The notes under the pieces are model-generated. The model did not search any database and had not been told where the DNA came from. It saw only the letters and a list, made by a program, of their open reading frames with translations. Shown here in pieces: positions 16,463 to 24,363 of a stretch of 39,305 nt of DNA. A program made the position numbers and the translations under genes. The number at the start of each line of letters is the position of its first letter. Positions within the stretch are counted from its first letter, which is position 1. The stretch spans positions 1 to 39,305 of the forward strand of contig NZ_AKJM01000006.1 in NCBI RefSeq assembly GCF_000282335.1. The letters run 5' to 3'. This DNA comes from Pseudomonas sp. GM48 (lineage in GTDB: Bacteria > Pseudomonadota > Gammaproteobacteria > Pseudomonadales > Pseudomonadaceae).

Positions 16463-17290
16463 TCAGCATTCCTTGAGACCGCTGGACTTGTGCAGCATCC
16501 AGTCGACGACGAAGTTGACGCTGACCGTGATCAAGGCCACGGCCAGGGCGGGCAACAGCGGACTGATGTCGCCGAAGGTGATCAGTACGGCGTTGTCGCG
16601 CACCATGCTGCCCCAGTCGGCGGTAGGCGGTTGAATGCCCAGGCCGAGGAACGACAGCGCACTGATGAACAGGAACACAAAGCAGAAGCGCAGGCCGAAC
16701 TCGGCAATCAGCGGCGCCGCGGCGTTGGGCAACACTTCGCGGGTGACCAGCCACCACAGGCCTTCACCGCGCAAGCGCGCAGCTTCGACGAAGTCCTGCA
16801 CCACCACGCTCATCGCCACGGCGCGAGACAGTCGAAACACCCGGGTCGCATCCAGCAACGCAATCACCAATACCAGCGAAGTCGCCGTGGTGCCGACCAC
16901 GCTGAGAATCAGCAAGGCGAAGATCAGTTGCGGAATGGCCATCAGGATATCCACCACTCGCGACAGGCCCTGGTCGACCCACCCGCCCTTGATCGCCGCG
17001 ATCAGACCGCTCAAGCCACCGAGCAGAAACGCCAGCACGGTGGTCAGGAAGGCAATGCCCAGGGTATTGCGCGCGCCATAGACCAGGCGGCTGAACATGT
17101 CGCGCCCCAGGTTATCGGTGCCCAACAGGAACTGTCCGCCCCACGGCGCAAAGCCCTCGCCCACCACCTGGGTTTCGCCGAACGGCGCCAATACCGGTGC
17201 GAACACGGCCACCAGGATGTAAAGCAGGATCATCAACAGCCCGAACTTGGCGCTCAGCGGCGCCCGCCACACTTGTTTCAACAGGCTCAT
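16463..17290 (-). CDS. Peptide/opine-type ABC transporter, permease (DppC-like)
   Basis: A 275-residue inner-membrane permease with the N-terminal cytoplasmic helix and first membrane segment FGLLMILLYILVAVFAPVLA, the DppC-family motif GTDNLGRDMFSRLVYGARNT and the EAA-type coupling loop AARLRGEGLWWLVTREVLPN. It starts 3 bases after the DppB-like stop. It pairs with that subunit to form the transport channel. Confidence 0.92.
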   Translation of the reverse strand: MSLLKQVWRAPLSAKFGLLMILLYILVAVFAPVLAPFGETQVVGEGFAPWGGQFLLGTDNLGRDMFSRLVYGARNTLGIAFLTTVLAFLLGGLSGLIAAIKGGWVDQGLSRVVDILMAIPQLIFALLILSVVGTTATSLVLVIALLDATRVFRLSRAVAMSVVVQDFVEAARLRGEGLWWLVTREVLPNAAAPLIAEFGLRFCFVFLFISALSFLGLGIQPPTADWGSMVRDNAVLITFGDISPLLPALAVALITVSVNFVVDWMLHKSSGLKEC

Positions 17291-17293
17291 GGT

Positions 17294-18253
17294 TTACCCC
17301 TTCGGATGCATCAGGCGTGGGTTGCTGGCAATCGACAGCACATCGGCGCTGGTGTTGAGCAAGATGTAGGTCGCGGCAAAGATCAGGCTGCAGGCCTGCA
17401 CTACCGGGATGTCGCGCTTGGCCACCGAGTCCACCAGCAACTGGCCGAGCCCCGGATAGACAAACACCACTTCGACCACCACCACACCGACCACCAGGTA
17501 CGCGAGGTTCAACGCCACCACGTTGACGATGGGTGCCAGGGCGTTGGGCAAGGCGTGGCGGAAGATGATCCGCGACTGGCTGATGCCCTTGAGCCGGGCC
17601 ATTTCGATGTAGGGGCTGGCTAAAAGGTTGATCAGGGAGGCGCGGGTCATGCGCATCATCTGTGCAATGACCACCAGGCTCAGGGTCGCCACCGGCAACA
17701 CCGAGCGTTCCAGTACCGTACCCAGTGAAGCGTCCGGCGCCAGGTTGGAAATGCTCGGGAACCAGTTGAGCTTCACCGCGAACACCAGGATCAGGATGTA
17801 GGCAACGAAGAACTCGGGGAACGACACCGCGCTCAGGGCCGAGGTGTTGAGCAAACGGTCGAACCAACTGTTGCGGTACAACGCGGCGAGCATTCCCAGC
17901 AGCAAGGCCAACGGCACGGAAACCAGCGCCGCCAACAGCGCCAGGCTGAAGGTGTTGCCCAGACGCGCGCCAACCAGTTCAGCGATCGGTCGCTGGTTGG
18001 CCAGCGACACACCGAGGTCGCCTTGCAACAGGTGCCAGATCCAGTGGCCGAAACGCGTCAATGGCGGCATATCCAGCCCCAGTTGCGCACGGTAGGCCGC
18101 CACGGTTTCCGGGGTGGCCGACTGGCCAAGCATGGCCTGGGCGATATCGCCCGGGAGCATGCCGACCGCCAGGAAAATGATCACTGACACGGCGAACAGG
18201 GACAGCAGGCCCAGGGCCAGGCGTTGCCCCAACAGCTTGAAAATACTTCTCAT
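17294..18253 (-). CDS. Peptide/opine-type ABC transporter, permease (DppB-like)
   Basis: A 319-residue permease with the N-terminal segment GQRLALGLLSLFAVSVIIFL and the DppB-family motif MLPGDIAQAMLGQSATPE, a periplasmic loop and an EAA loop MARLKGISQSRIIFRHALPN. The open frame extends 61 codons upstream, but that stretch is translated REP DNA, so the start at 18253 (preceded by AAGGAA) is right. The REP pair at 18301-18393 separates it from the binding-protein gene. Confidence 0.92.
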   Translation of the reverse strand: MRSIFKLLGQRLALGLLSLFAVSVIIFLAVGMLPGDIAQAMLGQSATPETVAAYRAQLGLDMPPLTRFGHWIWHLLQGDLGVSLANQRPIAELVGARLGNTFSLALLAALVSVPLALLLGMLAALYRNSWFDRLLNTSALSAVSFPEFFVAYILILVFAVKLNWFPSISNLAPDASLGTVLERSVLPVATLSLVVIAQMMRMTRASLINLLASPYIEMARLKGISQSRIIFRHALPNALAPIVNVVALNLAYLVVGVVVVEVVFVYPGLGQLLVDSVAKRDIPVVQACSLIFAATYILLNTSADVLSIASNPRLMHPKG

Positions 18254-18300
18254 CGTGCGGTTCCTTGGATTGGGCACGCTGGTGCAGATTGCAAATATCC

Positions 18301-18393
18301 CCTGTGGGAGCGGGCTTGCTCGCGAAAGCGGTGTGTCAGATGGCAAATGTGTCAGCTGACAGGGCCTATTCGCGAGCAAGCCCGCTCCCACAG
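18301..18393. repeat. REP inverted pair inside the peptide-type ABC operon
   Basis: CCTGTGGGAGCGGGCTTGCT at 18301 and its inverse at 18371-18393 flank about 45 bases. It lies between the binding-protein gene (stop at 18424) and the first permease (start 18253). In transcripts such a hairpin can protect the upstream cistron, which would raise the binding protein relative to the membrane parts. Confidence 0.9.
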
Positions 18394-18423
18394 TTGATCT
18401 TTGTCGTTTGTCAGATCCCGGTT

Positions 18424-20025
18424 TCAGGCCTGCCACCAGCGCTCAATCACCCGCAAGCCGTCCAGCTCGCCGTACGGCGCGGTCTGTCCGCCGTGAACGA
18501 CGCGGTTGGAGCGGGCTGCCACGGAGCTGGCAAACAGCGGCACGATCGCCCCGCCCTCGTCCCGGCACAGCGCCTGCATTTCGTTGTACATCTCGCGGCG
18601 CAGCGGGTCGTTCATCTCGCCGCGAGCGGCGTTGAGCAACTGGTTGAAACGCGGGTTGTCCCAGTGGGTTTCGTTCCACGCTGCGCCTTTGGCGTAACCG
18701 ATGCTGAACATGCGGTCGGCGGTCAGGCTGCTGTACCAGAACGAGGTGGTGAAGGGTTGCTTCATCCACACGTTGGAGAAGAAGCCATCCGCTGGCTCAC
18801 GCACCACGTCGATGTCGATCCCGGCGGCACGCGCCTGTTCCTTGAACAACACCGAGGCGTCCACGGCGCCGGAATACGCTGCGTCGGACGCTTGCAGGCG
18901 CACCTTGAGCGAATCCAGACCGGCCTTTTTCAGGTAGAAACGCGATTTGTCCGGATCGTAGGTGCGTTGTTCCAGCGCAGTGTTGATGAAGCGGCTACCG
19001 GGCTGGATCGGGTGGTCGTTGCCCACCAGGCCATAACCGTGCAGCACCGAGGCCAGCAGGGTTTCGCGGTTGATCGCGTGTTTCATCGCCAGGCGCACGT
19101 CGTTGTTCTGGAACGCCTGGCTGTCGGTGAGCATCGGGAAGGTGTAGTGCTGGGCGCCCTTGGTTTCTTCGATGACCAGGTTCGGGTTGCGCTTGAGCAG
19201 CGCGACGGTTTTCAGGTCGACCTTGTTGATCACATCCACTTGCCCGGTAACCAGCGCATTGACCCGTGCAGCGCCGTCGGCGATGGCAATCAGTTCGGCA
19301 CTGGCGAAGTGCGCCCGTCCCGGTTTCCAGTAATCGGGGCTGCGTTCCAGGGTCATGCGCACGCCCGGTTCGAAGTCCTTGAGGCGATATCCCCCGGTGC
19401 CGGCACCGGCCTGCCAGTCCGCCGCGCCATTCTTACCGGGCATGATCGCCAGGTGGTAATCGGCGACCACATAAGAGAAGTCGGCGTTGCCCGAGTGCAG
19501 TTCGAACACCACGCTGTCGCTGCCGTTGGCGCTGACCTTGGCTACGTCACCGAGTACGGTCTTGGCCGCCGAGGTGGATTTCTCGCCGAGGTGATGCTGG
19601 ATCGACGCCACCACGTCGTCGGCGGTCAGGGTCTTGCCATTGTGGAAGGTCACGCCTTGGCGAATCTTGAAGGTCCAGATGCGCGCGTCCGGGGTCGAGG
19701 TCCAGCTCTCGGCCAGTTCCGGAATGGCTGTGCCGTCGACGGCAATTTCAGTCAGGGTGTTATAGACCGCCGAGAAGCCGACGAAGGTGAAGGTGTCGGA
19801 CCAGGAACCCGGATCTTTCGAGTCGGTGGTGCTGCCACCGGCCAGACCCAGGCGCAACACGCCGCCGGGTTTGGGCTTGGTTTCTTCAGCGAAGGCGCCA
19901 AACGGCAGCCCCATGGAGAACGCCCAGGCCACCGCCGCGGCCGCCGCGCTGTACTTCAAGAAGTCTCGACGCGGGAAGCTGAATTCATGGTTCGCTTGAG
20001 TAATCTTGTTTTTGTTATCGCTCAT
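18424..20025 (-). CDS. Peptide/opine-type ABC substrate-binding protein, Tat exported
   Basis: A 533-residue periplasmic binding protein of the SBP family 5 (DppA/OppA). The N terminus carries a twin-arginine motif FPRRDFLKYSAAAAAVAWAF ahead of the mature start near AEETKPKPGG. The family hallmark WTFKIRQGVTFHNGKTLTADDVVASI is clear. It heads the importer operon, 97 bases after the aldehyde dehydrogenase of the arginine operon and on the same strand. Ligands of this family range from peptides to opines, nickel and guanidino compounds. Proximity to arginine-transaminase genes suggests an arginine derivative, but that is inference. Confidence 0.92.
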   Translation of the reverse strand: MSDNKNKITQANHEFSFPRRDFLKYSAAAAAVAWAFSMGLPFGAFAEETKPKPGGVLRLGLAGGSTTDSKDPGSWSDTFTFVGFSAVYNTLTEIAVDGTAIPELAESWTSTPDARIWTFKIRQGVTFHNGKTLTADDVVASIQHHLGEKSTSAAKTVLGDVAKVSANGSDSVVFELHSGNADFSYVVADYHLAIMPGKNGAADWQAGAGTGGYRLKDFEPGVRMTLERSPDYWKPGRAHFASAELIAIADGAARVNALVTGQVDVINKVDLKTVALLKRNPNLVIEETKGAQHYTFPMLTDSQAFQNNDVRLAMKHAINRETLLASVLHGYGLVGNDHPIQPGSRFINTALEQRTYDPDKSRFYLKKAGLDSLKVRLQASDAAYSGAVDASVLFKEQARAAGIDIDVVREPADGFFSNVWMKQPFTTSFWYSSLTADRMFSIGYAKGAAWNETHWDNPRFNQLLNAARGEMNDPLRREMYNEMQALCRDEGGAIVPLFASSVAARSNRVVHGGQTAPYGELDGLRVIERWWQA

Positions 20026-20077
20026 TGCATTGCCCCTGATAAAAGCTAATGAAATACCGGTTCAAAACCACGCAAGA

Positions 20078-20097
20078 CACCGGGCCAGGGCCCGGTG
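20078..20097 (-). terminator. GC-rich hairpin between the arginine operon and the peptide-type ABC operon
   Basis: Arms CACCGGGCC and GGCCCGGTG pair perfectly around a 2-base loop. Read on the minus strand the stem is followed by TCTTGCGTGGTTTTG, moderately T-rich. It could act as a leaky terminator or processing point after the aldehyde dehydrogenase gene. The T tract is too broken to call it a strong intrinsic terminator. Confidence 0.4.
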
Positions 20098-20122
20098 CGT
20101 ACTGCATTCGAATTGCCAGAGA

Positions 20123-21538
20123 TCACACCTGGATCGCCTTCACTTCGACGAACTCGTTCAGCCCCTCCTCACCCCATTCGCGACCGTTACCCGATTGCTT
20201 GTAACCACCGAACGGCGCTTGATAATTGAACGCTGCACCATTGAGGAAGCACTGACCGGCGCGCATCTGACGCCCCAGTTGCAAGGCGCGCTCGGCGCTA
20301 CCGGCCCAGACGCCGCTGGACAGGCCGAACGGCGAGTCATTGGCGATCTGGATAGCCTGCGCCTCATCGGCATAAGGGATCAGGCACAGCACCGGGCCGA
20401 AGATTTCTTCCTGGGCGATGCGCATGCGGTTATCGACATCGGCGAACAGCGTCGGGCTGACATAGAAGCCGCGCTCGAATGCCGACGGCGTGTCACCGCC
20501 GCACAGCAGCCGTGCACCTTCCTGTTGGCCGACCTTGATGTAATCGAGCACGGTGCGTTTTTGCCCCGCGGAACACATTGGGCCGAGGAAGCTTTGCGGG
20601 TCGAGGGGATCGCCCATGCGCAGGCTCAGGGTCTCTTGCAGGGCGATTTCCACGGCTTCGGCATAACGGCTGGCCGGCAGCAGCATGCGGGTCAACGCGG
20701 TGCAGGTCTGACCGGAGTTGATCATCACGTCCTGCACGCCGTAGCGCACGGCCGCATCCAGATCCGCATCCTCAGCGATCAGCAGCGGCGACTTGCCGCC
20801 CAGCTCAAGGCACACGCGCTTCACCGAAGGCGCCGCCGCTTGCGCAACGCGAACGCCGGCGCCGGTGGAGCCAGTGAACGACACCATGTCCACGTCCGGG
20901 TGTTTCGCCAGCGCTTCGCCGACTTTCGAGCCCGGTCCGCTGACCAGGTTGAACACCCCGGCAGGCAAACCGATGTCCTCGATCATTTGCGCCAACAGGA
21001 AGGCATGCAGCGGCGTTTCCTGGCTTGGCTTGACCACCACTGTGCAACCGGCGGCCAGGGCCGGGGCGAGTTTGCCGATCAACTGGTGCAGTGGGTAATT
21101 CCACGGATTGATGAACGCGCAGACACCCACTGCCTCGCGGATCACCAGCGAATTGCCGGTTTCGCGCACCTCGTCCATGAGATGAGCCAGTTCGACGTAC
21201 TGCTCAAGGCCAGTGATCGGCCCGTCGACCTGCACCGAGCGGCACCATTGCACCGGCATGCCCAACTCAGTGGTGATGACCGAGGCCATCTCATCGGCAC
21301 GATTGCGCAGTTGATCGGCCAGTGCACGGATATAACCGGCACGCACGCTGGACGGCGTGCGCGACCATGAGGCGAAGGCCCGGCGTGCAGCTGCCACAGC
21401 GTTTTCGACATCGAGTTCATCACCGAGCGGAACACTGCCGCACACTTGCTCGGTGGCCGGGTTGATCACCTCGGCGATGCCCTGCCCCGAAGGTTTCTGC
21501 CAGCGACCATCAATAAACAACGCCTTGTGGTTAAGCAT
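20123..21538 (-). CDS. Aldehyde dehydrogenase, probably for 4-guanidinobutyraldehyde
   Basis: A 471-residue NAD(P)-dependent aldehyde dehydrogenase with N147 (NPWNYP), K170 (VKPSQE), general base E245 (LELGGK) and nucleophile C279 (NSGQTCTA). Its start overlaps the end of the aruH-like gene by 8 bases, so it is translated with it. The AruI decarboxylase two genes upstream produces 4-guanidinobutyraldehyde, and this enzyme would oxidise it to 4-guanidinobutyrate. In P. aeruginosa that step is assigned to KauB, encoded elsewhere, so this is probably a dedicated operon copy. The substrate is inferred from context. Confidence 0.88.
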   Translation of the reverse strand: MLNHKALFIDGRWQKPSGQGIAEVINPATEQVCGSVPLGDELDVENAVAAARRAFASWSRTPSSVRAGYIRALADQLRNRADEMASVITTELGMPVQWCRSVQVDGPITGLEQYVELAHLMDEVRETGNSLVIREAVGVCAFINPWNYPLHQLIGKLAPALAAGCTVVVKPSQETPLHAFLLAQMIEDIGLPAGVFNLVSGPGSKVGEALAKHPDVDMVSFTGSTGAGVRVAQAAAPSVKRVCLELGGKSPLLIAEDADLDAAVRYGVQDVMINSGQTCTALTRMLLPASRYAEAVEIALQETLSLRMGDPLDPQSFLGPMCSAGQKRTVLDYIKVGQQEGARLLCGGDTPSAFERGFYVSPTLFADVDNRMRIAQEEIFGPVLCLIPYADEAQAIQIANDSPFGLSSGVWAGSAERALQLGRQMRAGQCFLNGAAFNYQAPFGGYKQSGNGREWGEEGLNEFVEVKAIQV

Positions 21539-22721
21539 GTAGCTGAGCCTCCATCAGTTCTTGGGCACAACGGGCAATGCGCTGGCAGGCATCGCGCAGC
21601 GGTTCAGCGCCGACCACCAGACCGAGTCGAATATGCCCCGCCGCACTCGGACCAAAGGCTTCGCCCGCCAATACCGACACGCCGTGGCGATCCAGCAGAC
21701 GGTCGGCAAACGCCTGGGCGCTGAGTCCGGTTTCGCGGATATCGAGCATCACGAACATGCCGCCGTCAGGTTTCAACGCCCGCAACCCGGGGCAATCGGC
21801 CAGGCTGTCGCACACCAGATCGCGACGCTGGCGATAGGCTTCGCGCATGGCTTGCAGTTCCGGCAGATTGCTTTCCAGCGCGATGACGGCAGCGTCCTGA
21901 ATGAAATCCGGCGAGCCGTAGAGCATGCACAGCGCGAGGTTTTCCAGATGCGCGGCCAGCGATGGCGGCGCCACCACCCAGCCCACACGCCAACCGGTCA
22001 TGGCGTGGGATTTCGACAGGCTGTTGAGGGTCGCCGTGCGTTCGGCCATGCCCGGCAGACTCGCCGGGCTGACGTGTTCACCTTCGAACAGCAACTCGCT
22101 GTAGACCTCGTCGGAAATCAGCCACAGGTCGTGGGCGATGCACAATTCAGCCAAAGCAGCCCACGTGCTGCGCGGCAGACTGGCGCCGGACGGGTTGTGC
22201 GGGCTGTTCAGCGCCAAGGCACGGGTACGTGGGGTGATACGCGCAGCGACGTCTTCAGGCAGCACGCGAAAGCCGTTTTCCGAGCGCACCGGCACTGGCA
22301 CCACCACGGCACCGCAGGCACCGAACACCGCTTCGTAGGTGACGTACATCGGCTCGGCGACGATCACTTCGTCACCCGGATTCAGCACGCATTGGGCCAC
22401 GCTGAACAGCGCACATTGCGCCCCGGCCAGCACGGTGACCTGATCGGCCGAAACGCTTTGGCCGCTGCGTTGTTGATGACGCTTGGCGATGGCTTCCCGC
22501 AGGGCACGCTTGCCGCGCACTTCGGCATAGTGAGTGTTGCCATTCAGCAGGCTGTCGATGGCCCCCTGCACGATAGGCTGTGGCGTGTCGAAATCCGGGT
22601 CGCCTACGGACAGCAGCAGAATGTCTGCGCCTTGCTCGCGCAAGGCTAGTGCACGGTAATGAATATCCCAGGCGGCAGCGCCATCACCGGCGATTCGTTG
22701 AGTCAGATCGGAAAAGCGCAT
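21531..22721 (-). CDS. aruH: Arginine:pyruvate transaminase
   Basis: A 396-residue PLP-dependent fold-type I aminotransferase of the aspartate aminotransferase subgroup. The Schiff-base lysine is K237 in LNSLSKSHAMTGWR, and the cofactor motifs NSPHNPSGA (172-180) and SDEVYSEL are clear. The order next to an AruI-like decarboxylase, with sensor, regulator and permease genes nearby, matches the aruH-aruI region of P. aeruginosa (PA4976-PA4983 as I remember it). There AruH transfers the amino group of arginine to pyruvate, giving 2-ketoarginine and alanine. Related enzymes can also accept lysine or ornithine, so the exact donor is not certain. Confidence 0.88.
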   Translation of the reverse strand: MRFSDLTQRIAGDGAAAWDIHYRALALREQGADILLLSVGDPDFDTPQPIVQGAIDSLLNGNTHYAEVRGKRALREAIAKRHQQRSGQSVSADQVTVLAGAQCALFSVAQCVLNPGDEVIVAEPMYVTYEAVFGACGAVVVPVPVRSENGFRVLPEDVAARITPRTRALALNSPHNPSGASLPRSTWAALAELCIAHDLWLISDEVYSELLFEGEHVSPASLPGMAERTATLNSLSKSHAMTGWRVGWVVAPPSLAAHLENLALCMLYGSPDFIQDAAVIALESNLPELQAMREAYRQRRDLVCDSLADCPGLRALKPDGGMFVMLDIRETGLSAQAFADRLLDRHGVSVLAGEAFGPSAAGHIRLGLVVGAEPLRDACQRIARCAQELMEAQLHA

Positions 22722-22745
22722 GGGCCCATCCCCTTAAAATACAGA

Positions 22746-24359
22746 TCAGTGCGCACAGGCGTGCTTGAGTTCGATCAGGGTCACGCCGTTGCGCTTGAAG
22801 CCGTGGCGCAAGTCAGCCTGCAACTCCGTCAGGTTTTGCGGCTGCGTCACGGTGCAGCCGAACGCACGACCCAGGGCGGCGAAATCCGGGTTGCGTGGCA
22901 ATACGCCGATGGGCTCGATGTCGAGGCCAAGCATGTCGTCGCGGATTTGCCCCAGCGCGTCGTTGTTCCACAGCAGCACCACCAGCGGGCTGTCCAACTC
23001 TTCGACGGCGGTCGCCAGTTCCTGGGCGGTGTAGAGGAAACCACCGTCGCCCACCAGCACCAGGCCGGGCCGCTGCGGCGCGCCGAACTTGGCGCCGATC
23101 CCGGCCGGCAGGCCGTAACCCAAGGTGCCGTAGCCGGTCGGATGCAACCAGCTGCGGATGGCCAGGCTGTCAAAGGCGTAGTTGCCGGTGTAGGCCAGTT
23201 GGGTCATGTCGGTACTGATGAAGGCGTTTTCCGGCAGCTCCGCCGCAATACGCTCGAGAATCGATTGATGGATGGACTGCAACGGGCCATGACTGGCCTT
23301 GACCGCTTTACGCAGTGCAGTGACCGAGGCAACCGCGGCGCTGGCGTCGCGCACGTCGGACGGCAAGCGCTCAAGCAAACCACTGAGGGTTTGTTGTGCA
23401 TCGCCATGCAACGCCACCGCGCAGGGGTAGAAGTCGTTGAATTTACGCGGGTCGATATCCACCCGCAGCAGTTCAGCGTTGAGCGGCAGGCGTTCGCGCC
23501 AGTAGTCGGTGTCGGCCATTTCTGTGCCGACCGCCAGCACCACGTCGGCCTTGGCGATCAGGTTCCAGCCCGGTTCCACACACAGGGAGGAACCGGCATT
23601 GAGTGGTGCATCCGGTGGCAGCAGACCCTTGCCGGCGACGCTGGTGAACAGTGGCGCAGCGAGACGCGTGCTGAGTTCACTCAGTTCCTGCACGGCATTG
23701 AGTGCACCACCACCGGCGATGATCATCGGTCGTTTCGCACCATTGAGCTTGGCCACGGCTTGATCCAGCGCATTGGCAGATGCCGGACCACGCCCCGGAC
23801 GACGCACCACCTCATTGCTCCAGTCACGGGCAATTGGCGCCGACAGCACGTCCAGCGGCACCGAGATGTGCACCGGGCGCGGGCGCTCGCTGTCGAACAC
23901 CGCGTAGGCACGGGCGATCAGCTCGGGAAGGTCTTCGGCGGTCAGCGCCACTGCGGAGAACGCGGTAATCGGCGCCGTCATCGCCCGTTGATCCTGACAC
24001 TCGTGCAGGCTGCCCCAGCCCTTGCCGAGGCTGGCGCTGTGGTTGACGCTGGAAATCACCAGCATCGGAATCGAGTCGGCGTAGGCCTGGCCAATACCGG
24101 TGGCGGCGTTGGTCACGCCGGGGCCAGTGATGACGAAGCACACGCCAGGTTTGCCGCTGACCCGGGCATAGCCGTCGGCCATGAAGCTGGCGCCCTGTTC
24201 ATGGCGGGTCAAGACGTGGCGGATGCCACTGCCGGGCAAGCCGCGATACAGCTCCAGGGTGTGTACGCCGGGGATGCCGAACACGGTATCGACGCCGTAG
24301 TTGGCCAACAGACGCACCAGGGCCTGGCCACCGGTCAACGTTTTGCTTTGCATATTCAT
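22746..24359 (-). CDS. aruI: Thiamine-diphosphate-dependent 2-ketoarginine decarboxylase
   Basis: A 537-residue member of the acetolactate synthase/pyruvate oxidase family. Domains in order are Pyr domain (1-170, catalytic glutamate E54 in RHEQGASFMADGYAR), central domain, and PP domain with the ThDP motif GDGG (437-440) ending in WNN (464-466). The usual family length is 530-570. It follows the CoA-ligase gene by 4 bases and precedes aruH. By position and pairing it is AruI, which decarboxylates 5-guanidino-2-oxopentanoate to 4-guanidinobutyraldehyde. It is not expected to be an acetolactate synthase because no small subunit is present. Confidence 0.88.
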   Translation of the reverse strand: MNMQSKTLTGGQALVRLLANYGVDTVFGIPGVHTLELYRGLPGSGIRHVLTRHEQGASFMADGYARVSGKPGVCFVITGPGVTNAATGIGQAYADSIPMLVISSVNHSASLGKGWGSLHECQDQRAMTAPITAFSAVALTAEDLPELIARAYAVFDSERPRPVHISVPLDVLSAPIARDWSNEVVRRPGRGPASANALDQAVAKLNGAKRPMIIAGGGALNAVQELSELSTRLAAPLFTSVAGKGLLPPDAPLNAGSSLCVEPGWNLIAKADVVLAVGTEMADTDYWRERLPLNAELLRVDIDPRKFNDFYPCAVALHGDAQQTLSGLLERLPSDVRDASAAVASVTALRKAVKASHGPLQSIHQSILERIAAELPENAFISTDMTQLAYTGNYAFDSLAIRSWLHPTGYGTLGYGLPAGIGAKFGAPQRPGLVLVGDGGFLYTAQELATAVEELDSPLVVLLWNNDALGQIRDDMLGLDIEPIGVLPRNPDFAALGRAFGCTVTQPQNLTELQADLRHGFKRNGVTLIELKHACAH

Positions 24360-24363
24360 GTCC

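Noticed and set aside
18265..20049. Long plus-strand open frame of 594 codons
   Set aside because: It lies antisense to a clear Tat-exported binding protein; its translation has no family motif and starts in REP DNA. High GC content gives long antisense frames.
22746..24359. Acetolactate synthase for branched-chain amino-acid synthesis
   Set aside because: No regulatory subunit gene is nearby and the partner genes are aruH-like transaminase and aldehyde dehydrogenase, so the 2-ketoarginine decarboxylase reading is better.
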